From assembly GCA_012295275.1 (NCBI GenBank), contig CM022672.1, forward strand, positions 1,886,443 through 1,950,442: a DNA stretch of 64,000 nt, in the 5' to 3' direction. The stretch comes from Chrysomallon squamiferum. Taxonomy: Eukaryota; Mollusca; Gastropoda; Neomphalida; Peltospiridae. A program made the translations under genes and the position numbers. This document shows, one piece after another, positions 13,022-25,379 of the stretch (positions are counted from its first letter, which is position 1; each line of letters begins with the position of its first letter). The notes beneath the pieces are model-generated. The model saw only the letters and a list, made by a program, of their open reading frames with translations, did not search any database and had not been told where the DNA came from.

Positions 13022-14089
13022 ATATGTACAAACTAAAACAAATTACTTGGCCTAAATATTTCAAACTGAAAACCAGTCTGTACCAGCCCTTCATACTGGG
13101 TTGTTTTCCTTTTCAAAGTTTTTCAGGTTATTATTACTCTGGATCCCTGTTGTTTTAAATAAAATAAAATCTTTACAAAAAGGATATGAACTGCTCTATT
13201 GGTCATTACTTTATGATAAAGATACAAAAAGGAAAAAAGGAACAAAAACATTATTAGATGAATAGTATCCTACTGGCTGAAATCGTGATTGTAATTTTCT
13301 TCCAAAGGTCAGAGAAATTTCAGAAGTATTTATGAAAAACAAAACAGTAGTGTCTGCCAAGAATAAATATTTTCATTTTTGGTCCAAAACACCTGAATTT
13401 AGAATTTTTGCAGCAATTTCTTCAAAGTTATTAAAATCACTGACCACTGATATAAGCTAACTGCCACTGAATTAAAGATGTTATTTTTGCTGGTACTTGA
13501 TATCTTTACCTAATTGTGCTTCATTTTTTTTATACGTTTAACATAAGAGGATATTAAACATTTTCTACTTACAAATTAGCTCTAAAGGATGCTTTTTAGA
13601 CATGAAAAAACTAAACTCTGCCAACTCTGATATGCTAATCTTCCATAAGACAGGAAAAATATACTGTTCTTGAGGAACCAAATGACATGTTATATTGTAG
13701 GACTGATTTTAATCTCAAACATTTCTGACTAATTTTTCTTATCCTTTTCAACTTTTTTTAATCATTGTTTTTCTTTTTTCCTTTCAAGTCAAAAATAAAG
13801 TTAGCTCCAATTTGTGCAAATTTATAACTGATGAAACAGCACTTTAAAAAAAAAAAAAAAAAAAAATTTTTTTATTCAATTTCCCATGTTTAAGTGAAGA
13901 AATGTATGTGTTAAAGATCTGTATTTGATTAATACCAGACACTTGCTACAGAACCTAGTACAGAAATGGAGAAAAACACAAGACTCAGTCTTTTATTAAA
14001 TTTGTGAAGAATGTCTTTTGGTCCTCTACTGTCAAACTGGTCCAAGACAGTCCCACAGAAGAGAAGAGAGTATAGTTATAGTGGGTAAT
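13020..14089. other. AT-rich stretch, no gene seen
   Basis: Contains a poly(A)/poly(T) junction at about 13845-13873. No gene or repeat family recognised. Confidence 0.6.
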
Positions 14090-14232
14090 TTCACATTCCA
14101 GCCAGTGCCTTATTACAGTTTATCAAAGACTGTACTGTACATGCTTTTCTCTCTACTGAAGTAGTTCAACAAATAACTGTTCTCAAGCTCCAAATAAAAA
14201 ATTAACAAATCATTGTGGTGCAATAAACCTGT
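14090..14232 (+). mobile_element. Body fragment of molluscan-type SINE
   Basis: Contains CATTCCAGCCAGTGCC (about 14094-14109), TATCAAAGACTGTACTGTAC, and at the far end TTAACAAATCATTGTGGTG. These follow the order of a SINE body I recognise from molluscs (CCAGCCAGTGC, TATCAAAGGC, GTATGTGCTATCC, then a 3' block before a TTAA-rich end). It is strongly diverged and the tRNA-like head is not obvious. Confidence 0.6.
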
Positions 14233-14340
14233 GATCATACACTGGTTGGAATGGGAAATGCCCAAAAGGAGACATTAAAAAAGACTGTCCCTATGGGTCA
14301 TCAGGTTTCGGCATTGAACTGAGTATTTTTAAAATATAAT

Positions 14341-14530
14341 AATATTTAGGTGTGTATGTGTGTGTCTATCTCTGTCTCTCTATCTATATATATATATATA
14401 TATACACACACATGTTAATAAAATAAAAATAAAAATAAGTAAAATAAAATAAAATAATATATATATTATATACAATTAATGATGATAATGATAATAATAA
14501 CAATAACAACAACAATAATGATAATAAATG
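14341..14530. repeat. Low-complexity cluster: TG, TCTA, TA, AAATA, AAT
   Basis: A run of adjoining simple repeats: TGTG/TCTCTATC to about 14382, (TA)n to 14403, AAATA units at 14416-14462, then ATG/AAT trinucleotides. Confidence 0.85.
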
Positions 14531-16183
14531 CTAAAAAAATATTTACAAATGAATTACATTTAATTACTGATACAGAACTCAACATAATTATATTAACAGC
14601 ATCTGGATAAACACAAATGTTTCCTTATGATGACTGAATGCACAATCAACAGTTGTTAGAGTAAAATTAAAGTTTTAGATATAAAATACATTATTTCTTA
14701 AAGTAATAAGGTAATCTAACTGAAAACAGAAAATCTAATTTGGTGTTCTTATTGAATTTTCTTTTAAAATTAGTTTAGTCATCATTTTAATGAACTATCT
14801 CTTGGAATAATAAAATAATAATAATAATATAAAAATAAAGTCATAGTATTTTTTTTTTTTTTTTTTGAATAGCAAAATATCAGGTGGTTCTGTTTAAAAT
14901 GGAAACCAATGTTGAAAGATTGATATTGTTGTGACAATTCAAGCTGAGAGTGATTATCGTTATATAATAATATTGTTTAGGTGTAATAACTGTTTATATA
15001 AAAGTAAGACTGAGGGTTGTGTTTACCACTGTTTCATGTGTTTACCTGCTGTTTGGTTCAAATAATAAATAAAATACTATAACACTTGTCAGTTTTCTTA
15101 GATATGTTGTAGTGATTTCAAAATCTAAATACTACTTAATAAAATAGGAAAAAGAAACGTTTTTATTAAATTTATATATACCCCAAAAATATGAACAAAA
15201 ACGTTTATATATATATATATAATAAAAAAGTTCTTGTTCATATTTTTTTAGATGCAGATATAGATATTGTTAAAGATAAAAGGTAAATTTGAAGTACTTC
15301 TATCATTTTTAAAACAATGGCTTCTATGTTTGGCACTGGATGGATGGATGGATGAATGATGGATGAATGCAAGGATGCACAGATGCATGAATGAACTGAC
15401 AGATGAATGGAAACTGAAGGCATGCTTGCATGCATATTAAGATAATCATATTTCAGTTTAATATTAGTGCTTAAATAAAGACATGTAGGTGCATGCATGC
15501 ATTTTTACATAGTCTCAGAACAATGTTTTTGCTGTTGTTTAAATGGGTAAACAAATTCATTTTACTCTACAATAATGTTGATAAAAATTAATAAAATTTA
15601 TATATAATTGCCAAATAAATGAAACAAAAGAAATATTTTATGTCAATATCTCTAACAAGCCATGATAAAATATTTCAACAAGTATAACTGTTTAATGAAA
15701 AATTATTAGAACAGTGCCATATTTAGATTTTCTTCTTCTTTTAAACTGCAATACAAAGTGACTGATTCATTGTTTTAAAACTTCAAAAGTTTATTTTTTT
15801 CAAAATATTAGATTTACAAATTTTAAACAATAATAATTAACCTGCCATATAAAGGTAAGAAAAAAAAGGCAATGACTTTTTTTGCCATTACAACTATACT
15901 GGACAAAAAAAAAGAATAAATAAAAAAATAAATAAATTAAAAACAAATAAATAATAATAATAATAATAATATTAATAATAATAAAATATGAAAAGTGCCA
16001 AATTCAGAAACGTAAAAGAATCCTTCAAAAACTGACATACAAAAAGGTGCCAAAGGCAGGCAATAAATAACAACTGCTTGTCATTCCAACTTCAATACAA
16101 ATAAGAACTGGTGTAACTGAAACAAGTTTAAATAGGTGCTTTATAAACTGTGTGCAGCCAAACTGACAGTGTCAGGCTCTTAC
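14531..16183. other. AT-rich stretch with small repeats
   Basis: AAT run near 14810-14830, poly(T) 14850-14867, (TA)n near 15205-15221, GGAT tetranucleotides near 15338-15375 and an A-rich AAT/AAAT array at 15905-15990. No gene supported. Confidence 0.6.
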
Positions 16184-16193
16184 CTTTGGTGGT
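16184..16193 (-). other. Donor-flanked segment, possible microexon or untranslated first exon
   Basis: On the minus strand ACCACCAAAG is followed by a consensus donor GTAAGAG. A pyrimidine tract (TTGTTTGTTTTCCTTC) and an AACAG acceptor precede it, giving a 10-nt exon if both sites are used. Alternatively the sequence TATAAATATAAAA about 65-80 nt upstream (16258-16273) could be a TATA box and the segment the end of a short untranslated first exon. No coding start feeds the donor in frame. Weak. Confidence 0.18.
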
Positions 16194-16372
16194 CTGTTAT
16201 AGCAGTCCGTGTTCAGAGCATTTGAAGGAAAACAAACAATTGTACATCAATGGGAGGGTTTTATATTTATAGCTATCAGTTTTTATATTCATACTGTACT
16301 GAAATCATCACAGAAGCATGCTTATACAGTTAGTGAATTCTGGAGGCTTGAAAGAGTATTTTAAAATCATTA

Positions 16373-16427
16373 TCACACACTCACACATGCACACACACAT
16401 GTACACACACACACACACACACACACA
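16373..16427. repeat. (CA)n microsatellite
   Basis: Imperfect then pure CA, about 55 bp. Confidence 0.93.
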
Positions 16428-18284
16428 TTTATAGAGATAATCAGTGGCTGGCTTTTGTAATAATAATTATTAATTTTCGTTTTACATTTAAATTATTTCA
16501 ACATTTAATTATATTGAGAAATATGCCTAGGAAATATGATATTTATAAACATGAATACATTAAAGTTGTCAAGTAAAAAATAAATATGTGTGTGTGTGTG
16601 TTTTGTATGCTTCTATATTAGTTCTTAATTACAATTATAAGTTTTTCTATTTAATTAAATATCTATTTGTGTTGAAATTAGAACAGTAGCATAGTTATAG
16701 GGTGGATGGATGGATTAATATGGATTATGAAGGCTTGAATAAAAACTTTAAACATAATAAAAGGTCATTCTATAAAACACTACAACATATTTAAAATTCT
16801 GAGAACAAAAGATGGCCCTAAATAAATGAAATCAATACCAAAACTCTTTTTTTTTTTTTTTCTTCATGTTTTTAATGAGAAATCAGAAAGAAAACTATCA
16901 AAATCTCAGTTTATCAAATTACCCAATAAAGGAAACAAAAACGAAAAGAGCTTTCATTTGTGACATCAACACTAAAATAAGTGATCATCTGTTTGTTATG
17001 ACCATCAACAAGTGATTAATGTTTAAATGACCTCCAGAGGTTTACAAAAATAAAACCCATCTTCTACAAAACCAAAGCTTAAGTGTCATCGCCAAGCTGT
17101 ATGTGATATTTTCTGTGCTGCATCTTAGACTGAAGATAGCAATTACTGTAGAAAGAGACAAAAAAAAACATTCACTGATGTCAGACAATGAGTTATTTCT
17201 ATAATAAGCATGTACTCTTTATTGTGATCCACGTAACAAAATGAACTGTAAAGTTAAATCAGTCACTGAGAACTGCCGTATAGACAAATGTTTAAATCTG
17301 TTAAAAACCATAGATAGACTGAGAAATTAGATCTGCTATTCCTAAGTTTTGAACAGCATCACATAGATATTATGCTGAAATAGGAAGATGGCCAACTTTA
17401 TAATGCTATTTTATAAGATACATATTTGTCATGACACTGGGAAAGTATTATTCTGCTCATGTCTATCAAACGAATGACAATGTAAGAAAAAGTGTATTTT
17501 ACAATATTAATAATTTAGGACATACACAAGAATGTTAAGATTGCACTGATACTGTGTGATAAAAATAATATTTGAATTTCATGAAATAAAGATTTTAAAT
17601 CTTAAAGCTTTTGAAAACAGGCAAGATTCATTTTGGAGGTTTTTTTTGTTGTTTTGTTGGGTTTTTTTTTTTTTTAAATTATTATTATTATTTTTTTTTT
17701 AGACAAAATTTTCTTCTTCTTTTTGTTTGTTTATTTTAGTTTTTGATTTTTTCGGGGGGTGGGGATGTTCAGGAAGGTTGGGTAAGAAGTCTTTTGTTTT
17801 TTTCTTTCTTTCAGTATACCATAATTCTGCAAAAACTTTCAGTGCACTTATCACAGAATACTATTTAACTGAAAGCAAGCAGAAGGCAACAATCATATCA
17901 AACACAATGGACCAAAAAAGAATCACCACGCAATCAAAAAGAAACCCTGCAGATTCTTTCTGCATAACAAGTATAAAAATGTTTATCTGTACGTCTTCAG
18001 TGTTTCTGTCTGCATCTCTCCACGTAAATATACAGTGTAAATGTCAATCACAAAAATACGGCTAATTTATTGACAAAAGATCCCTGTGTATCCACAGAGT
18101 TGAAAGAGCCTGGCTTTTAGGTAAAAGAAGCTCAGCAAATCAACAAAGACAAACCAAGTGTTTTAACAAGAAAGAACAAATGAGATGAGAAAACACAGAG
18201 GTATGCGATACATGTGTTAGATATAATATGATATTTAACAAGTATGTTATCTGTATGATTCAACCTGTGTGGGTGTATTTGATA
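16428..18284. other. AT-rich stretch, no gene seen
   Basis: TG patch near 16588-16600, poly(T) 16847-16861 and T-rich runs 17640-17735. The region 16925-17160 is somewhat less AT-rich but has no splice-bounded frame. The open frame at 17727-18065 has no homology I recognise. Confidence 0.55.
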
Positions 18285-18412
18285 TTGACTGCAGTGGTTA
18301 GAATGTTGGCTTCAAGCATGGCAGGCTTAAGGATCAATTCTCTTTGGTGTTATTTGTTTGAGACATTGTCCAGTTCTAGACAAAGGCTACAGTATGTGTT
18401 TCCCTGTCACGG
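18285..18412 (+). mobile_element. SINE with tRNA-like head and body
   Basis: The A-box-like GCAGTGGTTAGAATGTTGG (18291-18309) is followed by GGATCAATTC (18331-18340) at B-box spacing. After it comes a body with TGTCCAGTTCTAGACAAAGG and AGTATGTGTTTCCCTGTC, matching the conserved body order (AAAGGC, GTATGTGCTATCCTGTC) of the molluscan-type SINE seen at 14090 and 36690. This copy links head and body in one element. Confidence 0.65.
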
Positions 18413-19179
18413 TAAAAATGCAAAAAATGCAAGCAACAGATCCTTTGCTTTTTTATCAAATAAAACTAATCGAAATGAAATTAAACAAAATAAACTATAC
18501 AGAGAAAAAACTAACTTTTAATATTATAACAAACAGTAAAACAAACCAAAATAATAATAATAATAATAATATAAATAAATATAATGAAATATACATATAT
18601 TTTCAAAAAAATAATTACAAATAAATAAATAAAGTAAAAATTAAAATAAAAAACCAGTCATTAAACTAATAACCAATTACAAAATGAAACATAATCTTCC
18701 CTCCATTTTGTTAATAAAACAAACAAAAAAAATAATTAAAACTCGTATTGTCTTTCACTTAATTTTCCAAATCTGGTTGTCCTCAGAGTAACTGAAACTG
18801 TCTTAGTTCAAAACTGAAACTGTCTTAGTTCGAAAATCTTGTCACTTAGAGTCACGTAATTCTCTAATGACTGAAAATTCAATTATCGATTAAATTGGAT
18901 TTTGCTGCAGTTTAAGAAGCTGCCTTCACACGTTCAGTTCCATCAGATTTGATTAGGTAAGAACATTGTCTCAGATAACTGTAGATGTGGCATACTTTGA
19001 TGCACGCTTTTAATACAGCAAACATTTAATAAATTAATAAACTTTATGTAGGTGTTAAAAAAAAGAGGACTTTTTTAGAGGTTTCTTTATGTTGATAATT
19101 CATGTGGCTGGTATAAACAAGAATCTTTTCTTAACATTATCATAACTTGTTACAACAGCCCACACATACACAAATATAC
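18413..19179. other. A-rich stretch with AAT run
   Basis: AAT repeat at 18550-18571 and AAAT/AATA runs to about 18650. At 18901-18965 an acceptor-like TTTTGCTGCAG and a donor-like TTAGGTAAGAAC enclose about 45 nt, but every frame has a stop or ends on one. The segment near 19010-19060 may be a worn SINE 3' end. Confidence 0.5.
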
Positions 19180-19240
19180 AAATACATTTTTACTAGATTT
19201 AATAACATATATAAATACCCATACACACATACATATGTAC
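19180..19240 (+). mobile_element. Possible 3' tail of an unidentified retroelement
   Basis: The sequence TTTACTAGATTTAATAAC followed by the CATA/CACA array resembles the tail at 61841-61900 (CCAGATTTATAATCAATAAATC, then CACACA). It is a weak match of about 30 bases. Confidence 0.3.
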
Positions 19241-20215
19241 CTAAATTCATACACACACACTCACACATACACATACATATACACTCACACATATGCTCAC
19301 ACATACACATACACATACACATACACTCACACATACACATACACTCACACATACACATACACTCACGCATACACATACACTCACACATACACATACACAT
19401 ACACTCACACATACACATACACTCACACACACTCACACATACATACACATACACTCACACATACACATACACATACACTCACACATACACATACTCACAC
19501 ATACACTCACACATACACTCACATACACATACGCTCACACATACACATACACTCACACATACACATACATACACTCACACATACACATACATATGCACTC
19601 AGACATACTCTCACATCCACATACACATACATATACTCACACATACACATACACATTCACATACACTCACACATACACATACATATACACTCACACATGC
19701 ACATACACTCACATACACATACATATACACTCACACATACACATACACTCACATATACACATACGCTCACATACACATACACTCAAACATACACATACAC
19801 TCACACACACACATAAACTCACACATACACATAGACATACTCACACATACACATACACATACACTCACACATACACCTACACATAAACACACATACACTC
19901 ACACATACACTCACACATACACATACACATTCACATACACTCACACATACACATATACATACACACACATAACATCCACATCCACTCACACATACACATA
20001 AACATACACATACACTCACACACACATACACTCACTCACACATACACATACATTAACATACACTCCTCACACATACACATACACACACATACATACACAT
20101 ACACTCACATACATACACATACTCACTCACATACACATACATACACATGACATACACATACACTCACACACACATACACATACACTCACCTACACATACC
20201 ACATACACATACACA
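19241..20215. repeat. About 1-kb CA/TACACA compound array
   Basis: Mixture of CACA, CATACA and CACTCACACATACA units with a loose higher unit of about 18-24 bp (CACTCACACATACACATA). It translates in several frames as His/Thr or Cys/Val runs. These are not genes. Confidence 0.97.
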
Positions 20216-20379
20216 GGCATGCTACTAAGTCCAGCAAAAGGAAGGATGCTATTAAAAACAATAATAAAAATAATAATAATTCCACTGCCCATCAATCATA
20301 ATAAAAATTCCTCACTATCGGGTTACAAGTTTGAAATGTTTGTACAAGATGAGACGGTTCTTGGCTGTGTGTAATTTGA

Positions 20380-20540
20380 TTTGATTCACTTGATGATCTC
20401 AGTTCCTGCAACACAGTCAGATCTGTGCCTTCCGATACCTCACGCAGCCCGTGTTTCTTGCCCGCAACGAGACAAGACTGGCAGATGTGATGTTCACAAT
20501 GCTTTTAAAATGATCACATTACTCTCACTGAACTGTGCAT
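20380..20540. other. GC-richer, CpG-bearing island
   Basis: The stretch is clearly less AT-rich than its surroundings and holds several CpGs (TCCGATACC, TCACGCAGCCCG, TGCCCGCAACG). On the minus strand a frame of about 60 codons runs from about 20510 to 20300 and begins HCEHHICQSC, a Cys/His pattern like part of a zinc-binding finger, but there is no clear acceptor or donor. It may be an exon, a promoter or a regulatory element. Confidence 0.3.
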
Positions 20541-21179
20541 TATTGTTTTCAGTCAGTTTGTTGGCAAAATGGAAATTAACTGTGCCGTACAGCTTTTTTT
20601 TTTTTTCATGACGTTAATATTTCATATGTGCTGATGTAGATTTGTGGCTTAGTATTTGTTGATGTTATTTAATTGATTCATATTTGTATTAGTTTAATAA
20701 TTGATTTTATATATATATATATATATATATATGTTATATCTATATTCATTTAATAATTATTAATTTTATGTATTATATCATACTATGAAATACTATGTTA
20801 TGCTGTGCAATTCTGTGCTGTGCAATGTAGATATGTAGTTACATTCACTTATTTGAGGTTATTAATTTAATGTAGATGTCTATTAACTTAATAATACTAA
20901 TTTTTTAATTTACATTACCTTATTTAACAATAACTAATTTTTAAATATAAGATGTGTGTATATTTACAACATACTACTTCAGATTAATATTCTCTGCTTT
21001 CAGTAAAGTTTAAAAAATTATTTCTCCATTTTGAAATAAAAAGTTTCTTCAAATGACACCAACTGTCATTATCTGTTCATCTCTGTTACAGAGATCATAT
21101 CACATTATCATTATTATTTTCTTATATTTTTACTATGAGCAATACAATATTTAATTAAAAGCCTTCAGGTCAAAGTTTC
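20541..21179. other. AT-rich stretch, no gene seen
   Basis: Poly(T) 20592-20605 and (TA)n 20709-20732. Short ATTCTGTGCTGTGCAAT-type repeats near 20795-20830. Confidence 0.6.
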
Positions 21180-22080
21180 TAATTTTTCATGAAGGCTTAC
21201 AAACAAACAAATGAAAGAGACAAACAAGTCTTCTAAACAAAAGATAAGATTTCCAGTATTCCAAAAACATAAGAACAAAAGACTTTAAGAGAAGATTTCT
21301 CTATCTCCATCATTTGTTCACAAATTATTTATACAGTAAATATGTAACAGAAGAATTACTATTTTAAACCAAACATTTGACTAAATGTCTTTATCAAGGT
21401 AGGCTTAATGGTTATTTCTTTTTCATGTCTACAGCATCTGAATGTAAATATTCCTGTAAAGAAGAGACTGCAATGGTAATTTTTCTTTTGTCAAACATTT
21501 GCCACAACTGTTTATTAGAAAGAAACAAATGAAAGGCAGGATAAACATTTTCTTCATGAAAGACTCTGAGGCAGTTTTCAGCTTACAGCAGTTGTTTATA
21601 AGTCTTCTTTAAAGAAAAGTCTAAAGCATAAGCTTTGGCCTCAGGTATTTACAGAAAAACTGCAATTTAAAATTTCCCAATATCTAACATCAGACCAGAG
21701 GTACATGCAAATAATTTAAAAAAAACTGCAATTTAAAATTTCCCAATATCTAACATCAGAAAACATGCAAATAATAAAAAAAAAAACTGCAATTTAAAAT
21801 TTCCCAATATCAATCATTTGACCACGAGTATATACCCAAAAATAATTTAATACAAGATTTTCCAGTTTCTGACATTGTATTTATAGAAAGAAAAGCATGT
21901 AATACAAACTTTCCCAATACTGTAACTGTAGACCACTAGTAACTACAAAGAAGAGCAACTGCAAAAGAACATTTGCCAATATCCAGCATCAGGCCACATT
22001 TCTTCAACAATGAAAACAGCACAAAACAAGCTTTCCCTATCTCGACCATTTGTGATTAATTCTTTCTCAAGGAAACCTCC
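21180..22080. repeat. Decayed minisatellite, 60-66 bp period
   Basis: The clearest three copies share TGCAATTTAAAATTTCCC and ATATCTAACATCAGA and start at 21661, 21727 and 21788. Flanking sequence on both sides repeats diverged versions (TTCCCAATA, TTTCTGACATTG, CTTTCCCTATCTCGACCAT), so the array decays outward. Confidence 0.75.
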
Positions 22081-22089
22081 GCGATTTCT

Positions 22090-22400
22090 TGGCTATTGTT
22101 TTCTTTCATCTAATGTTTAATACAAGACTAAGAGTTGAAATCCTTCTTAATGTGAATGGCAAGCAGGCATTGTCACAAATCAATTGTTTATCACAGCATC
22201 CAGTAATGGAAAAAAAAAGAAAGAAAGAAAACATCACTGCCTATGAGTTATTTATGAAAGAATGACATAAATAGATGTTAATTCAGAACTCACGTGGAAT
22301 TATCCAGGTGTAATTAAGGTGTATTGAGCACAGATGAATGTAGCAGATGCTACATTGACATGAATTAACAGTTCTTCATCTTTTGATGTGTCAATTGGTT
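22090..22400. promoter_or_regulatory. Candidate conserved non-coding element
   Basis: A less simple stretch with clustered transcription-factor-like sites: E boxes CACGTG (near 22296) and CAGGTG (near 22306), TAATTA (near 22311), TTAAGGTGT, which resembles a T-box half-site, and TTGTTTATC. No exon frame is supported. Function is inferred only from composition and motif density. Confidence 0.3.
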
Positions 22401-23158
22401 GGTATGATAAGTCTTGTGAGAAAATTGGTGGGTGATAAATGGATGTAATAGAATATACAAGGTTAATAAATCAAGATTTTTGATATGTGTTTATGTAATG
22501 GTTTCTTAGCTGAATTCCCTCTTTATTTATTTATTTATTTTATTATTATTATTATTATTATTATTATGTGTTTTTTGAGAGATGTAAGTAATCATGATAT
22601 ATATATGGTTAAGAATAAATTCTTAATGAAAACACACACACACACACACAAACACGGAAACACATACATATATGGAAATGTATATTTTGATATAACTAAT
22701 GTTGTCAGTGCATGGTATATGTCTGTTTGTGTATGTCTGTATATGTATGCCACACACACAACGACTACATTTTTAAATGCCATTCTATTACAACTATCTT
22801 ATTTTATTTCAACATAATCAAGAAATTAATTTTCAAAAAAGCAAATGAAATATCAATATAATTAAAGAATATAAATAAAAAAGAATCTTTCAGAGCTAAA
22901 GAAAAGGCACAAAGCAATGCAATTCATGGATGATCAAAAGAAAAATGGAAACTCATGTTGTTATGACAACAGCCATGGTGACTCTTTATTCAAAACCTCT
23001 GATATTTTTTTTCAAAGCTTTCTGATACTTGAAAGATCACTGTTCTGTGAAACATGAATATTTTCTTTTAGTTCACTGGACACAAAATGTGGATGGTCAT
23101 TGTGAAAGTCTGATAAGTAAATCTGGACAGTAAATCTGTAAAAACATTGTTTTCATAG
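22401..23158. other. AT-rich stretch with simple repeats
   Basis: TTTA then ATT repeats at 22521-22566 and CA at 22631-22650. No gene supported. Confidence 0.6.
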
Positions 23159-23175
23159 AAGAAGAAGAAGAAGAA

Positions 23176-23212
<37 letters not shown>

Positions 23213-23246
23213 GTGATGGTGATCATGATGATGATGATGATGATAA
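23159..23246. repeat. (GAA)n(GAT)n trinucleotide array
   Basis: About five GAA units, then many GAT units with GGT and CAT interruptions, about 88 bp. Confidence 0.95.
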
Positions 23247-24087
23247 AGAAAAAAAAATAATAAAAAGAATTAAAAGAAGATTAAGAAAAAGATTATAAAG
23301 AAGAAGAAAAATTTAATTATGTACCTATTAAGAGTTTAACTCTAGGATTTCATAGTGTCACAGATATGGTTAAGGATCATATTAAAAGGAAAAATTTCAT
23401 TCATTTAAAGACCACAATTATTATAATTACAGTGATAGTGACAGTGAAAATATGATGGTGAAGACAACATCAACAATGACATCTTTTAATATTCTATTTT
23501 CTATCTCAAAAAACATGAGCCACACACACAACCAAATGCAATTACAGTGTTTATTTAAACAACTGCTTTCAAGAAAGAAATTTCATGAATTAGGGTTTTC
23601 ATTTGATAATACTTATTTTCTTCTGAATCTACATTATTATTATTATTATTATTATTAAATCTTCTAAAAATATGATCTGTAACAAGTATAATATTAGATA
23701 AACTGTATGTGTACCACATTGCTAAACTGATTCCTACTTTTACACCAAGTTCTCTGAGTACAGATAGAAAACAACAAAATAAAAAGATGGAAAGTCTTCC
23801 CCATGGGTCTTTCATTACAAAACTGAATATAATGTTTTGCACAGCCTGTTCCCCAAAGGTAAACTGACCCCAGATCACACACACTGTTTCTGAGAGCCAA
23901 ACAAAAAGCAGTTTGATATTAAAGAACTCAGTACCCTACAGTCCACTTGATGCTGCAACACGTCACTCTCCAGTCTTTGAGCATGGAAAGGAATACCATC
24001 CTCTGGAGATCAGTTTGTTCTTTCAGCCAGGTCATACGGTACCAGACTGAAAGGAATATAATGGTTTGGATATTTACCTCACCCCTC
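23247..24087. other. AT-rich stretch, no supported gene
   Basis: ATT array at 23632-23657. The open frames near 23555-24119 on the minus strand lie over a worn SINE and have no splice support. Confidence 0.5.
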
Positions 24088-24145
24088 ATAGGGAATTGAT
24101 CCTGGTACACACCAGGCACTGGTCACTAAGTACCAGACATAATTC
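24088..24145 (-). mobile_element. tRNA-like SINE head (diverged)
   Basis: On the minus strand an A-box-like TTAGTGACCAGTGCC (24115-24129) is followed by a B-box-like GGATCAATTCCC (24091-24102). Spacing and motifs match the heads at 18285 and 44246. The body further left is not recognisable with confidence. Confidence 0.5.
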
Positions 24146-24426
24146 TATTTCTCTGCTGGTTAGCAGATTCTGCAGTGTTCCTCTGGGCAATATCGGTCAT
24201 GCATTATTTTTCACATTTCAGATCCCCACTGGAAAAGTTTTATATGAAAAATGAAAACAGACATCTTGCTGACAATGGTTGCAAGCCAGCAAACAAATGT
24301 CTGTTGTTATTAAATTGTGATGTTACCCCACAGTTCAAGGAAAAACCTGAATGGCATAAATAACAGCTGGACAGAATGAGTGTGTTATATTCTGTGACAG
24401 TTTGAGTTCTTTCTCTAATTTATATT
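24146..24426. other. Short stretch, no gene supported
   Basis: A frame including a Cys-rich segment is open at 24175-24363, but no splice sites or family support it. Confidence 0.5.
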
Positions 24427-24680
24427 TAATTATATAGGCTTGCTCTGGTTTGTGATCTAGGTACTTTCAGAATTTTAGACATTTTAAGAATATTACATAT
24501 CTATGGTCAAGATACCTTTAGAATATTTCTTGTATAATCTAGATATTTTCAGAATATTACACTTCTGATCTAGACACTTTTAGAAAATCACATACCTTGG
24601 TCTAGACATTTTCAGAATGTTAGACACTTGTGATCCGGGCACTTAGAATATTAGACATTTTTTGAAAATTTGACAGTGTG
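24427..24680. repeat. Decayed minisatellite, about 38-42 bp period
   Basis: Repeated variants of GATCTAGACATTTTCAGAAT followed by ATTACA or TTAGACA, about six diverged copies. Confidence 0.75.
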
Positions 24681-24967
24681 ATGCAGACTGAGAGATTTGT
24701 GATCTAGTGGGTTGGCAACTTTAAATAAAATCAAGAAATGAATCACATGGCTTTCTGCCTCGCACATGATCTTTGGCTTGTGAGTCAGCATGAATGTTCT
24801 GACTACCAGACTCATTAAGTCTGAAAGTATCATACTGGGGAACTGAGTTGAATGGCCGATGTAGCTCAGCATAGCCTCACTGCAAATCTGCATTCTCACC
24901 TTCACAGGATAAAACTGATATCTTAAAACAGTATCCAGTTATCTCAGTTAAATAAAGAAATAAATAG
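24681..24967. other. Short stretch, no gene supported
   Basis: A donor-like GAAGGTGAGAATG on the minus strand near 24890-24902 lacks a supporting exon. Confidence 0.5.
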
Positions 24968-24998
<31 letters not shown>

Positions 24999-25086
24999 TG
25001 TATGTATGTATGTATGTATGTACGTATGTGTGTGTGTAGGTAGGTAGGTAGGTAGTAGGTAGGTAGGTAAGTAGATAGGTAGGTAT
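24968..25086. repeat. (TATG)n then (GTAG)n tetranucleotide array
   Basis: Pure TATG to about 25020, a short TGTG bridge, then GTAG units with a one-unit slip. Confidence 0.97.
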
Positions 25087-25379
25087 TTGATAATTCAGTA
25101 TGGAAAAATGAACTGATTATATGAGAATTTAAAAGTATTTATTACAAAGAAAGTTTAATACTGTTGAAATTACAGATATTTCTTAATTTGTATTTAATAT
25201 TTTATTTTATTTATTTTATTTTATTTTTTTTGTTTTTTTTTTTTTTGTTGTTGTTTTGAGATAACTACCTGGCATTTTACAAAGAAAATAAAGATTTATT
25301 TTAAGAGAAATAGAAACCCAATGCTTCTAAACAAAGCAAGAGATATTTTCATGACAGCAAAATACTGTGTTTATCATAT
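25087..25379. other. AT-rich stretch with T-rich runs
   Basis: TTTTA repeats and poly(T) at about 25200-25245. Nothing else seen. Confidence 0.6.

Noticed and set aside
24885-24930. Donor-like GAAGGTGAGAATG on the minus strand
   Set aside because: Possible exons of 15-22 nt have no independent support.
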